64,000 nt of DNA from positions 1 through 64,000 of the forward strand of contig JAFMAU010000001.1 in the NCBI GenBank assembly GCA_029784825.1. The letters are read 5' to 3'. Source of the DNA: Nitrososphaerota archaeon (GTDB lineage: Archaea; Thermoproteota; Nitrososphaeria; Nitrososphaerales; UBA183). Position numbers and translations under genes: made by a program. The notes below the pieces were generated by a model. That model ran no database searches and was not told the origin of the DNA. It saw only the letters and a program-made list of their open reading frames with translations. This document shows, piece after piece, positions 7,114 through 14,435 of this stretch (positions are counted from its first letter, which is position 1; each line of letters begins with the position of its first letter).

Positions 7114-7854
7114 TTGAGCGGAGGGTTCGGGTACGGGGGCGGCGATTTCAAACCCAGGACGCACGAGTCGTCGAAGTTTACCACAGTCAAGCTCGCCATC
7201 GCTGGAGAGCATTTCGAGATACTAGTCAACCCTGACTCTGCGCTTTCGTACAAACAGGGGAGGAACGTGGAGCCTTCAGCGGTCATCGCAACGGACGAAG
7301 TCTTCACCGACGCCCGCAAAGGGCTGAGGGCGAACAGCGAGAAGCTGAAACTTCACTTCGGAACCGACGACCACGCCAAGGCGGCACTGGAAGTGCTGAG
7401 GCGCGGGGAGCTCAACCTGACCCAGGAGCAGCGGAAGAAGCTTACAGACGAGAAGAGGAAGGCGATCATCGCGGCCATTTCGAAGAACTTCGTGGACCCA
7501 AGGACCCTGCTGCCGCACCCCCCGCTGAGAATCGACCAGGCGATGCAGGAGGCGAGGGTCAACGTGGACCCCTTCCAGGACCCCAACGAGCAGATGAAGA
7601 CGGTCGTCGAAGCCCTTAGGGTCATACTCCCCCTGAAGTCTGAGAAGATCAGGCTGCAGGTGAAGGTGGCAGCCCAGTACACCGGCCAGGCCATAGGGGT
7701 CCTGAAGAACTTCGGTGAGATAGTCAAGGAGGACTGGCTGGCGGACGGGACCCTTTCTGCAATAGTAGAAATACCGGCTGGCGGACAGCCCGGCCTGCTG
7801 GACCGCCTGGGCTCGACTACGAAAGGCGCCGCGCAGGTTACAGTGGTGAAATAG
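7114..7854 (+). CDS. Ribosome maturation protein SBDS homologue
   Basis: A 246-residue archaeal Shwachman-Bodian-Diamond protein. SBDS works with EF-2 family GTPases to release the anti-association factor aIF6 from the large ribosomal subunit. Domain I contains SSKFTTVKLAIAGEHFEILV and the FTDARKG motif. The central helical domain has LTQEQRKKLTDEKRKAIIAA and PHPPLRID. Domain III, an EF-2-domain-V-like ferredoxin fold, occupies the last 80 residues. The frame is open upstream within psmA; TTG at 7114, 14 bp after the psmA stop, is chosen because it starts just before the conserved region. A Gly-rich lead (SGGFGYGGG) precedes domain I. Confidence 0.95.
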   Translation: MSGGFGYGGGDFKPRTHESSKFTTVKLAIAGEHFEILVNPDSALSYKQGRNVEPSAVIATDEVFTDARKGLRANSEKLKLHFGTDDHAKAALEVLRRGELNLTQEQRKKLTDEKRKAIIAAISKNFVDPRTLLPHPPLRIDQAMQEARVNVDPFQDPNEQMKTVVEALRVILPLKSEKIRLQVKVAAQYTGQAIGVLKNFGEIVKEDWLADGTLSAIVEIPAGGQPGLLDRLGSTTKGAAQVTVVK

Positions 7855-7862
7855 AGTTGCCA

Positions 7863-8543
7863 ATGATTGAGAGGAAGCAGGTAATCCCCGGAGACGTCAT
7901 AGCCAGAGGGAACTACAGATACGGGAGCTTCGTCGAGAAGCGTGGAGAAGAATACATCGCCCTACGAGTGGGGCTGGCCGAAGTCGGCAGGGACGGCGTG
8001 AAGCTCAACCCGCTGACCGGGCCGTATCTCCCGAGGGCCGAAGACGACGTCATCGGGAAGGTGGTGGACATCAACGGTTTCGGTTGGGTGGTGGACATCA
8101 ATTCGTGCTTCGACGGGTTCCTTCCGGCGTCTTTCGTCTTCGGGAGGGAGTTCTCCCCTGCGACGCACGACCTGTCAAGCAAGTTCATGGTCGGGGACAT
8201 GATCGGGGCGCGGATTGAGTCCTTCGAGAGGTCGAGGGACCCCCAGCTGAGCATCCGCGGCCACGGGTACGGAAAGATAGACTCGGGGGAAATCGTTAAG
8301 ATATCACCAACGAAGGTGCCGCGACTTATCGGGAGGAGAGGATCGATGATCAATCTGATCAGTGAAAAGGCAGGAGCCGACGTGAGGGTCGGTCAAAACG
8401 GAATCGTTGTTGTGAACGGGCCGCCGGAGGCGATCATGAAGGCGTTGAAGGCGGTCAGGATGGTCGATGAAGAGGCCCATGCCACCGACTTGATGGCGAA
8501 GGTGGAGGGGCTCCTCGGAGGGAGTAGCGATGGTGGAAACTAA
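7863..8543 (+). CDS. rrp4: Exosome RNA-binding cap subunit Rrp4
   Basis: A 226-residue cap protein of the archaeal exosome, which guides RNA into the Rrp41-Rrp42 ring. The order is an N-terminal beta domain with the PGDVIARGNYRYG motif (residues 10-25), an S1 domain (about 60-135, with VGDMIGARI), and a KH domain carrying VPRLIGRRGSMINLI, the GxxG loop being GRRG. ATG at 7863 fits family N-termini; TTG at 7857 would add two residues. Its end overlaps rrp41 by 14 bp, indicating translational coupling. Confidence 0.96.
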   Translation: MIERKQVIPGDVIARGNYRYGSFVEKRGEEYIALRVGLAEVGRDGVKLNPLTGPYLPRAEDDVIGKVVDINGFGWVVDINSCFDGFLPASFVFGREFSPATHDLSSKFMVGDMIGARIESFERSRDPQLSIRGHGYGKIDSGEIVKISPTKVPRLIGRRGSMINLISEKAGADVRVGQNGIVVVNGPPEAIMKALKAVRMVDEEAHATDLMAKVEGLLGGSSDGGN

Positions 8544-9285
8544 GAAACAACTGATAGACGGCAAGGGACGGAGGCTCGACGGCCGGGCCTGGAACGAGCT
8601 GAGGCCGATCAGCCTTCAAGTGGGTCTCATGAAGAACGCGGATGGTTCGGCCTACATCGAGTGGGGGAAGAACAAGATCATGGCTGCGGTCTACGGCCCC
8701 AAGGAAGTGCATCCGAAGCACCAGGTACTACCTGACAGGGCGCTCTTGAGATGCAGATACCACATGGCCCCATTTTCGGTGGACGAGAGGAAGAACCCAG
8801 CGCCGTCAAGGAGGGAGATAGAGATTTCGAAGGTGACCAGGGAGGCGCTCGTGCCTGCAGTGATAGTCGAGGACTACCCCAGGACTGCCATCGAAGTCTG
8901 GGTCGAAGTCCTCCAGTCTGACGGAGGCTCCAGGGTGGCAGGGATTACCGCCGCGTCGCTCGCCCTCGCCGATGCGGGGATCAACATGCGCGACATGGTC
9001 GTCGGATGCTCATGCGGGCTCCTGGGGGACCAGGTGGTCTCTGACCTCGACGACACGGAAGACAAGGAGGGGAACGGAGACATGCCTGTGGCGATAATGC
9101 CCAACCTGAACCAGGTGTCTTTGCTACAGGTGGACGGGATCTACTCGAGGGAGCAGTTCCAGAAGGCCTTCGAGCTCGCGATCGAAAAGGGGAAACAGAT
9201 CTACGGGATGCAGAGGGAGGCCCTCACCAACAGGTTCTTCGGCGGCGAGGCGAAGACGACACAGGTCGAGGAGGGGGCGGAATAG
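8530..9285 (+). CDS. rrp41: Exosome catalytic subunit Rrp41
   Basis: A 251-residue RNase PH-fold subunit forming the active site of the phosphorolytic archaeal exosome together with Rrp42. Visible features are RLDGRAWNELRP, the phosphate/RNA-binding Arg region PSRREIEISK, and GNGDMPVAIM, whose Asp (about 184) matches the catalytic Asp of archaeal Rrp41. These residues indicate an active subunit. A Gly/Glu-rich tail follows. It sits between rrp4 and rrp42 in the usual order. Confidence 0.97.
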   Translation: MVETKKQLIDGKGRRLDGRAWNELRPISLQVGLMKNADGSAYIEWGKNKIMAAVYGPKEVHPKHQVLPDRALLRCRYHMAPFSVDERKNPAPSRREIEISKVTREALVPAVIVEDYPRTAIEVWVEVLQSDGGSRVAGITAASLALADAGINMRDMVVGCSCGLLGDQVVSDLDDTEDKEGNGDMPVAIMPNLNQVSLLQVDGIYSREQFQKAFELAIEKGKQIYGMQREALTNRFFGGEAKTTQVEEGAE

Positions 9286-10098
9286 ATGTCGATGAAGAAG
9301 AACTACGTCGTAGAGACGCTGAGGAAGGCGCAGATGGTCCAGCTGCTGTCGCAAGGGAAGCGCATCGACGAGAGAGGCCTGGACCAGCTCCGGGAGCTGA
9401 AGATCGAGACAGGCGTCATACCGAAGGCGAACGGGTCCGCGAAGGTCACCCTCGGCAACACCCAGGTCATCGCCGGGGTGAAGATAGCCACAGGGATACC
9501 GTTCCCGGACACCCCAGACAAGGGGATACTGATGGTCAACGCCGAGATACTCCCCATGTCGTCTCCCTACGCGGAGCCGGGGCCACCTAGCGAGGAGGCA
9601 ATAGAGCTGGCCCGTGTGGTCGACAGGGGGATCCGGGAGTCCGAGATGGTGGACCTCGGGAAGCTTTCCCTAGTACCCGGGAAGACCGTGATCGCCGTGT
9701 TCGTCGACTGCAACATAATGAACGTCGACGGGAACCTCTTCGACGCCACAAGCTATGCGGTAGTCGCGGCGCTGAGGACCGCGAAGATGAAGAAGTATGT
9801 GGTGAAAGACGACAAGGCGGAGGCGACCCAGGAGCTGATCGACGTCCCCGTTGAGAGGACCCCGGTCTCGGTCACCTTGGCCCGGATAGGCGACAGGCTC
9901 GTGGTGGACCCGAACACCGAGGAGGAGGTTTCCATGGACATGAGGATAACCATAACCACGGACGACGACGGGAACATCTGCGCCAGCCAGAAGGGGGAAG
10001 CGAGCACGATCAGCCCTGCGCAGGTGCTGGAGGCCGCGGACACCTCGATCAAGGTCGGCAGGAAGGTCAGGGCCCAGATCGAAGAGGCGACCAAGTAG
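9286..10098 (+). CDS. rrp42: Exosome structural subunit Rrp42
   Basis: A 270-residue RNase PH-fold partner of Rrp41. It contains the family signatures GKRIDERGLDQLRELKIETG, GNTQVIAGVKIATG, and ILPMSSPYAEPGPPSEEAIEL, and the LVPGKTVIAVFVDCNIMNVDGN strand region. The subunit lacks the catalytic Asp pattern of Rrp41, as expected, but contributes to the active site in the hexameric ring. It starts immediately after the rrp41 stop and its own stop shares a base with the GTG of rpl37ae. Confidence 0.97.
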   Translation: MSMKKNYVVETLRKAQMVQLLSQGKRIDERGLDQLRELKIETGVIPKANGSAKVTLGNTQVIAGVKIATGIPFPDTPDKGILMVNAEILPMSSPYAEPGPPSEEAIELARVVDRGIRESEMVDLGKLSLVPGKTVIAVFVDCNIMNVDGNLFDATSYAVVAALRTAKMKKYVVKDDKAEATQELIDVPVERTPVSVTLARIGDRLVVDPNTEEEVSMDMRITITTDDDGNICASQKGEASTISPAQVLEAADTSIKVGRKVRAQIEEATK

Positions 10099-10322
10099 TG
10101 CCGAAGGCGAAGGAGAACATCAGGGGGCTCGGCGCCAAGTACGGCGGCACCCTGCGGAAGAGGTACGCCCGGGTCTTCAGGACGCTGAAGCAGGCTCGGG
10201 AGTGCCCGGCCTGTTCGAGCATGAAGCTCGGAAGGGCGGCGTCGGGGATCTGGAGGTGCAAGTCATGCGGATACACGGTTGCAGGCGCAGCCTATGACCT
10301 CGCCCAGACGAAGGCAAGATAG
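10098..10322 (+). CDS. rpl37ae: Ribosomal protein L37Ae
   Basis: A 74-residue large-subunit ribosomal protein with a zinc ribbon formed by Cys36, Cys39, Cys54 and Cys57 (CPAC ... CKSC), preceded by the basic GLGAKYGGTLRKRY segment typical of eL43. The GTG start overlaps the last base of the rrp42 stop codon. In many archaea rpoP and a Brix-domain gene follow L37Ae. Here the next frame is the Pcc1-like gene, overlapping by 29 bp. Confidence 0.95.
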   Translation: MPKAKENIRGLGAKYGGTLRKRYARVFRTLKQARECPACSSMKLGRAASGIWRCKSCGYTVAGAAYDLAQTKAR

Positions 10323-10512
10323 GCCCGTCGAGTCAGTCACCCTGAAGATAACCTTCAAGGCGAAAGAGGTAGAGGCAGCGAAGATAATGGAGGCGGTCCC
10401 GTCGGCCGTCAAGCGAGGGGGACTCTGCGAGGTCAAGATAGAGGCGGATGAGCCCGCAGAGGCAGCGGAGAGGGCGAGGGCCCTGCTCGAAAGGCTCAGG
10501 GCAGCCGCATAA
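10294..10512 (+). CDS. pcc1: KEOPS subunit Pcc1-like protein
   Basis: A 72-residue protein with the single alpha/beta layer of Pcc1/CGI121-partner proteins, the KEOPS subunit that dimerises to scaffold the tRNA t6A-modifying complex. Visible are ESVTLKITF (strand), PSAVKRGG, CEVKIEADEPAEA and a terminal helix AERARALLERLRA. The ATG at 10294 is inside rpl37ae; a TTG at 10279 would add five residues. Position between L37Ae and prefoldin beta is the usual archaeal location for pcc1, which supports a call that is weak on sequence alone. Confidence 0.75.
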   Translation: MTSPRRRQDRPVESVTLKITFKAKEVEAAKIMEAVPSAVKRGGLCEVKIEADEPAEAAERARALLERLRAAA

Positions 10513-10522
10513 GCTCGAAAGG

Positions 10523-10529
10523 CTTTAAG
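10523..10529 (+). promoter_or_regulatory. TATA-like box before prefoldin beta
   Basis: CTTTAAG lies 18 bp before the GTG at 10547. This suggests a separate, leaderless transcript for prefoldin beta and the downstream DHH gene, even though the genes continue the operon. Confidence 0.45.
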
Positions 10530-10546
10530 TAGACTCAGGGGTCGCT

Positions 10547-10936
10547 GTGCCGAAATTGAGCCAACCAGAACTACCGCCGGCCCTGAGAGAGCAGCTGGCG
10601 AGATACGACCAGGCTCAGCAGAACCTGCAGGCCGTCCTCGCACAGAAGCAGCAGGTCGAAATGGAGCTTGGGGAGACTGAGAAGGCCCTCGAAGAGCTGG
10701 GCAAAGCCTCGGACTCCGAGGCGGTGTACAAGTTTGCGGGGAACCTCCTGGTCAAGGTGAAGAAAGAGGACGTGGTCAAGGAGCTTGGCGAAAAGAAGGA
10801 GCTCGCGAACACCAGGAAGATGGTCCTGGCCAAGCAAGAGTCAAGGTTCAGGGAGAGCCTGAAAGACCTGCAGACCAAGATAGATGAGGCGGTCAAGAGC
10901 AGGCCGGCGCAGGCGCAGCCGCCCGGGGACGCGTGA
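10547..10936 (+). CDS. pfdB: Prefoldin beta subunit
   Basis: A 129-residue subunit of the hexameric archaeal prefoldin, which hands unfolded proteins to the thermosome. Two long coiled-coil helices (about residues 10-55 and 80-118) flank the central beta hairpin containing YKFAGNLLVKVKKEDVVKEL. The pattern is characteristic of the beta type. An Ala/Pro/Gln-rich tail ends the protein. It lies downstream of pcc1, as in many archaea, and 13 bp before the DHH gene. Confidence 0.95.
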   Translation: MPKLSQPELPPALREQLARYDQAQQNLQAVLAQKQQVEMELGETEKALEELGKASDSEAVYKFAGNLLVKVKKEDVVKELGEKKELANTRKMVLAKQESRFRESLKDLQTKIDEAVKSRPAQAQPPGDA

Positions 10937-10949
10937 ACCGTGGCGACAA

Positions 10950-11951
10950 TTGACGCTCGAAAAGCTGGAACAGTTCCCCTTTCTGGACGCCGCGCAGCTC
11001 CGTAGCGCGGCAGTAGTATGCCACAGGAATGCAGACGCTGACGCGTACCTCTCAGCGTTCGCGATATCGAAGCTCCTCGGGACCATCTCACCGGACTGCA
11101 GGACAGTCATCGTGACCCCAGGGGGAATGACGACCCTGACGCAGAAGCTCAGCGCGAGGTTTCCGCACCAGGTTGTGCAGACGAGCGAAGAGGACTACGA
11201 CCTCTACGTCGCCGTCGACGTCGGGGACGAGGAGCTCCTGAACGAATGGAAGGCGAAGCTCCAGTCCAGCAGAGGGGTCAAAGTCCTAGTCGACCACCAC
11301 CCTTTGCGTGATGGAACGCTCTATGAACATGCGCTAGTCGACGACCGCGCGACGTCGGCTGCAGAGGTAGTCTACGCCATCTTCCAGGGACTCGGAGTCA
11401 GAATCGACCAGCTGACGGCCCAGGCGCTCCTCGAAGCGGTCATGTTCGACTCTTCGCACCTGGCGATAGCGAGTCCCTCGGGGCTGAGGACGGTCGTGAA
11501 GCTGATGGACGCCGGGGCAGACGTCGTGCTCGCGAGGAAGGAGCTCCGGAGCGAGCCAGACTACGGGGAGGTGCTGGCGAAGCTCAAGGGGGCCCAGAGG
11601 CTGAAGATCTACAAAGCAGGAAGCTGGGTTGCTGCCACAAGCCTCGTGGGCTCGTTTCAGGCACATGTCGCGAGGTCCCTGGTGTACCTGGGGGCGGACA
11701 TCGCAATCGTCGGAGGCGAGGCGGAGGGGGAGACACGGGTGAGCCTCAGGTCGACGCAGAGGTTCGCGGATTCCACCGGCGTCCAGCTCGGGACCCAAGT
11801 GGCGGCAGAGATGTCGAATAGGTTGGGGGGGCACGGAGGAGGGCACGCGACCGCCGCGTCTTTTTCGACCGCGGCAAGTGAGGAAGAGACCGTAAAGGAC
11901 ACGCTGAAGAGGGTCGGGGAACTACTAGGGGAAGTCCGACAGCTGGACTAG
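10950..11951 (+). CDS. DHH-family phosphoesterase
   Basis: A 333-residue phosphoesterase with a DHH domain and a DHHA1 domain, the architecture of NrnA/RecJ-like exonucleases acting on short RNA or single-stranded DNA or on cyclic dinucleotide products. Motif I is CHRNADADAY, motif II AVDVGD, motif III the diagnostic VDHHP, and the C-terminal GGHxxA motif appears as GGHATAAS. All metal ligands appear present. TTG at 10950 is chosen because it is the first start after the prefoldin stop; the open frame runs further upstream within prefoldin. The gene overlaps the convergent Nudix gene by 4 bp. Confidence 0.9.
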   Translation: MTLEKLEQFPFLDAAQLRSAAVVCHRNADADAYLSAFAISKLLGTISPDCRTVIVTPGGMTTLTQKLSARFPHQVVQTSEEDYDLYVAVDVGDEELLNEWKAKLQSSRGVKVLVDHHPLRDGTLYEHALVDDRATSAAEVVYAIFQGLGVRIDQLTAQALLEAVMFDSSHLAIASPSGLRTVVKLMDAGADVVLARKELRSEPDYGEVLAKLKGAQRLKIYKAGSWVAATSLVGSFQAHVARSLVYLGADIAIVGGEAEGETRVSLRSTQRFADSTGVQLGTQVAAEMSNRLGGHGGGHATAASFSTAASEEETVKDTLKRVGELLGEVRQLD

Positions 11952-12487
11952 TACGCCTTCGAAGCGGGGCTCTTCAGGAACCCTTCGAATGACAGCTTGA
12001 ACCACGGGGTGTAGGTCTCTGGATGTGCCCTGAGGTCTGAAGCCACCTCGGAGACCTTCGCCCACCGCACCGCCATCATCTCGTCGCGGTTCGGAGTGAC
12101 TTTGCCGTCGAAGTCCCCCACCAGGACCCTGCAGAACTCGTTCTCCGCGTTGTCTCCCTGGGGGGCGAAGTAGACGAAGGAGTGGACGTCCTTTAGGTCC
12201 CCGACCTTGGCCTGAAGCTCCTCGCGGGCTCTGCGAGAGGCAGCCTGCTGGTACGTCTCCCCCGGATAGACGTGACTGGTGAAGGAGACGTCCCAGGCCC
12301 CAGGCCACAGAAGCTTCTTCCTGCTCCTCTGCTGGAGGAGCATCCTGCCCCTGTGGAAGAGCAGCGCGGTGTAGGCCCTGTGGCGCTTCCCCCTCCCGGA
12401 GTGGCAGTTCTCACGTGTGTCCGTGCCAATCTCGTTGTCGTTGTCGTCGACAAGAACCAGTATCTCCTGCCTTCCTCCCTTGCTCAT
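11948..12487 (-). CDS. Nudix hydrolase related to type 1 IPP isomerase
   Basis: A 179-residue Nudix-fold protein with the layout of type 1 isopentenyl-diphosphate isomerase: LVDDNDNEIGT start, KRHRAYTALLFHRGRMLLQQRS, KKLLWPGAWDVSFTSHVYPGET, a degenerate Nudix helix ASRRAREELQ, ENEFCRVL and a C-terminal TPWFKLSF. In the enzyme the catalytic Cys lies in the segment equivalent to VSFTSHV; here that position appears to be Thr, while the second active-site Glu in ENE is kept. It may hydrolyse nucleotides or another pyrophosphate instead of isomerising IPP. It is a single gene divergent from the riboflavin kinase at 12546. Confidence 0.8.
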   Translation of the reverse strand: MSKGGRQEILVLVDDNDNEIGTDTRENCHSGRGKRHRAYTALLFHRGRMLLQQRSRKKLLWPGAWDVSFTSHVYPGETYQQAASRRAREELQAKVGDLKDVHSFVYFAPQGDNAENEFCRVLVGDFDGKVTPNRDEMMAVRWAKVSEVASDLRAHPETYTPWFKLSFEGFLKSPASKAY

Positions 12488-12545
12488 CGTAGATTCCCTC
12501 GGAAGAATCGCCCCTTTTTATGGGCGTCGCAGGGGGCGGCTCCAG

Positions 12546-12968
12546 ATGAAATTCTCGGTGAGCGGCCGGGTCTTCAGCGGCATGGGGAAGGGGAAGTACT
12601 ACGTGGGGCACCCGGAGTATCAGAGGAGGTTCAGAGAGTGCCTCGGTTACACCCCCTACGCCGGGACTCTCAACGTCAAGTTGGAGGACCCTTCCACCAT
12701 ACAGAGCCTCGAGGACATCAGGTCGAAGGACGGGACCAAGTTGAAAGGGTTCACGCTCGGCGGAGAGTCGTTCAGCCCGCTTACGTGCTTCGACGGAGAG
12801 CTCAGGGGGGAGAGGGTGACGCTGCTCTTCATAGACGTGACCTACTACAACCAAACTGTGGCGGAGCTGATATCGCCGACCTATCTGAGGGGGAAGCTCG
12901 GGCTGAAGGATGGGGACCTGGTGACGTTCACCGTGAACGCGCCCACCCCTCCCCCAGGTAGGCAGTGA
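12546..12968 (+). CDS. ribK: CTP-dependent riboflavin kinase
   Basis: A 140-residue archaeal riboflavin kinase, which uses CTP to make FMN. It forms a small beta barrel with the motifs GRVFSGMGKGKYYVGHPEY, GYTPYAGTLNVKL and KDGDLVTFTV. The ATG at 12546 starts exactly at the domain; the frame stays open upstream but without homology. The last 41 bp overlap the 3' end of the convergent RbkR-type gene, which carries a second copy of the same domain. Two riboflavin kinase domains side by side suggest one free enzyme and one regulator-coupled enzyme or sensor. Confidence 0.92.
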   Translation: MKFSVSGRVFSGMGKGKYYVGHPEYQRRFRECLGYTPYAGTLNVKLEDPSTIQSLEDIRSKDGTKLKGFTLGGESFSPLTCFDGELRGERVTLLFIDVTYYNQTVAELISPTYLRGKLGLKDGDLVTFTVNAPTPPPGRQ

Positions 12969-13635
12969 CGGAGCATTCGTCTCCGTCCTTCATGCCAAGC
13001 GAGTGCCTTAGGTTCAACGGGGAGACCACTTCGAGGACCGAGTCGTCATAGTGGGGCCGTTCGACTGCGAGGACGGCCCCAGGCCGCTTCCCCGACACCG
13101 TGGCCCTGAAGCACTTGAGGGGCCCGTAAGACCTCTTGCCGTCGGCGAGTCCTGGTACCTCGATACCCTTCATCAGGTCGAGCCGCCGGCGCTGCCCGAT
13201 CATCGCCTCGCTCGTAAGCCTGAGGTTGAAGGTCCCGGGGAAGGGCTCGAAGCCGAGACTCCTCTTGATTCCGGCTGAGTAACCTTTCGAGATGTAGGAC
13301 CTCCCCTCCCCAGCCCCAGTGAAAAGGGTCCCCCTGAACGTCAGCTCGTTCCTCCCCCTTTCCAGGTTGACGTTCGCCTCCGCAAGGAAAGCTCCCACGA
13401 GATCCAGAGCGCTGTCAGTGAGCCTCACGGCGAGCCCGCGCCCGGACCGGGCCCTTTCGATCAGCCCCTCGCTCTCGAGCCCTGTCAGCCTCAGGCTGGC
13501 TGCCTGCTGGCTCAACCCGATCGAGTCCCCGAGCCTCCCGGTCGAAACGTTTGCGAACGAACGGACGGCTCCCAGTCTGACAAGGTGGAGGAGGGTCGTC
13601 AGCTCCTCGGCGCTCGACTTCCTGCTTTTCACCAT
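12928..13635 (-). CDS. rbkR: RbkR-type regulator: winged helix plus riboflavin kinase domain
   Basis: A 235-residue fusion. Residues 1-85 form a MarR-like winged helix (LTTLLHLVRLGAVRS, SQQAASLRLTGLESEGLIER). Residues 95-225 form a CTP-dependent riboflavin kinase domain (FRGTLFTGAGEGRSYISKGY, GFEPFPGTFNLRL, KDGDECSV). This matches RbkR, a bifunctional archaeal regulator of riboflavin genes. It is divergent from the ECF S component. A perfect 12-bp palindrome sits between the two genes next to the S-component TATA box. The likely role is to repress riboflavin uptake and its own gene according to flavin status. Confidence 0.9.
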   Translation of the reverse strand: MVKSRKSSAEELTTLLHLVRLGAVRSFANVSTGRLGDSIGLSQQAASLRLTGLESEGLIERARSGRGLAVRLTDSALDLVGAFLAEANVNLERGRNELTFRGTLFTGAGEGRSYISKGYSAGIKRSLGFEPFPGTFNLRLTSEAMIGQRRRLDLMKGIEVPGLADGKRSYGPLKCFRATVSGKRPGAVLAVERPHYDDSVLEVVSPLNLRHSLGMKDGDECSVTAYLGEGWARSR

Positions 13636-13647
13636 CTACAAGTACGC

Positions 13648-13659
13648 TGGTAGCTACCA
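13648..13659. promoter_or_regulatory. Candidate RbkR operator palindrome
   Basis: TGGTAGCTACCA is a perfect 12-bp palindrome 5 bp upstream of the TATA-like TTATAA (13665-13670) that precedes the ECF S-component start at 13694, and 12 bp upstream of the regulator start codon. A winged-helix dimer bound here could affect both genes. Confidence 0.55.
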
Positions 13660-13693
13660 AATTGTTATAAGAATACCGGAGTCGGCGCCCCTC

Positions 13694-14383
13694 GTGTCTT
13701 CGAGGGGACGTCTCGACAGTATTTCGATCGCCGGGAGCGCTGTCTTCAGCGCCCTCGCAATCGTCCTGGCAGGGGCATCTCAGGCCCTGGGACTGAACTT
13801 CCCGCTGATCCCCTACCTGCAGTTCGATGTCGGCGAGGTCGCCATAATCCTCGCTTTCTTCCTGTTCGGTCCTATCCCTGCCCTGGTGTCTTCGCTTGTA
13901 GAGTTCGCAGGACTGGAGGTCTTCGGGCAGAATCTTCCCGTCGGTCCGCCCCTGAAGCTCATCGCCCTGGTCTCCACAGTGGCAGGGCTCTGGATAGGCG
14001 CAAAGATCGCGGGCCGGGGTGGAGGGACAAGCCTGTCCACGCTAACTGGCTGGACAGCGGCCATGGGGTCTGTCGTCAGAGCCGCCGTGATGACCGTGCC
14101 CAACCTGTACCTGATAATCTACCTCTATGGTTTCGCCGCCATCGAGGGGTACTTGGCGGCGCCGTTTTCGGTCATCGGGATAACTCTGACCGACTCGAAC
14201 GCCCTCCTGCTCATCTTGGGTTTCACCGCGCTGTTCAACGTGATCCAACTCGTGATTGTCATGGCCATATCCTCGTTCGTCCTCCGAGTCCCTGCCGTCT
14301 CACAGATTAAGGTCGGCGGCAGAGTGCCGTGGTTTGCAACAATGCTCAGACCTGGGAACCCGGCAGGCCCTGGACTCTCCTGA
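13694..14383 (+). CDS. ECF transporter S component, probably riboflavin-specific
   Basis: A 229-residue membrane protein with about six hydrophobic helices and the RibU-like segments FPLIPYLQFDVGEVAIILAF and FGPIPALVSSLVEF. S components bind a vitamin and are driven by the shared EcfA-EcfA-EcfT module encoded just downstream. Riboflavin is inferred from the divergent RbkR gene and shared palindrome, not proved by the sequence. The GTG at 13694 lies about 24 bp after the TATA-like box, so a leaderless message is likely; the long open frame upstream is antisense to RbkR. Confidence 0.8.
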   Translation: MSSRGRLDSISIAGSAVFSALAIVLAGASQALGLNFPLIPYLQFDVGEVAIILAFFLFGPIPALVSSLVEFAGLEVFGQNLPVGPPLKLIALVSTVAGLWIGAKIAGRGGGTSLSTLTGWTAAMGSVVRAAVMTVPNLYLIIYLYGFAAIEGYLAAPFSVIGITLTDSNALLLILGFTALFNVIQLVIVMAISSFVLRVPAVSQIKVGGRVPWFATMLRPGNPAGPGLS

Positions 14384-14435
14384 CCAGAGCGGTGGATGCG
14401 ACGAGCGGCCCCGCGGCCTCAACGGAAGGTAGGCG

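Noticed and set aside
13319..13693. N-terminal extension of the ECF S component
   Set aside because: This stretch is antisense to the RbkR-type gene and is hydrophilic, while the GTG at 13694 is preceded by a TATA-like box.
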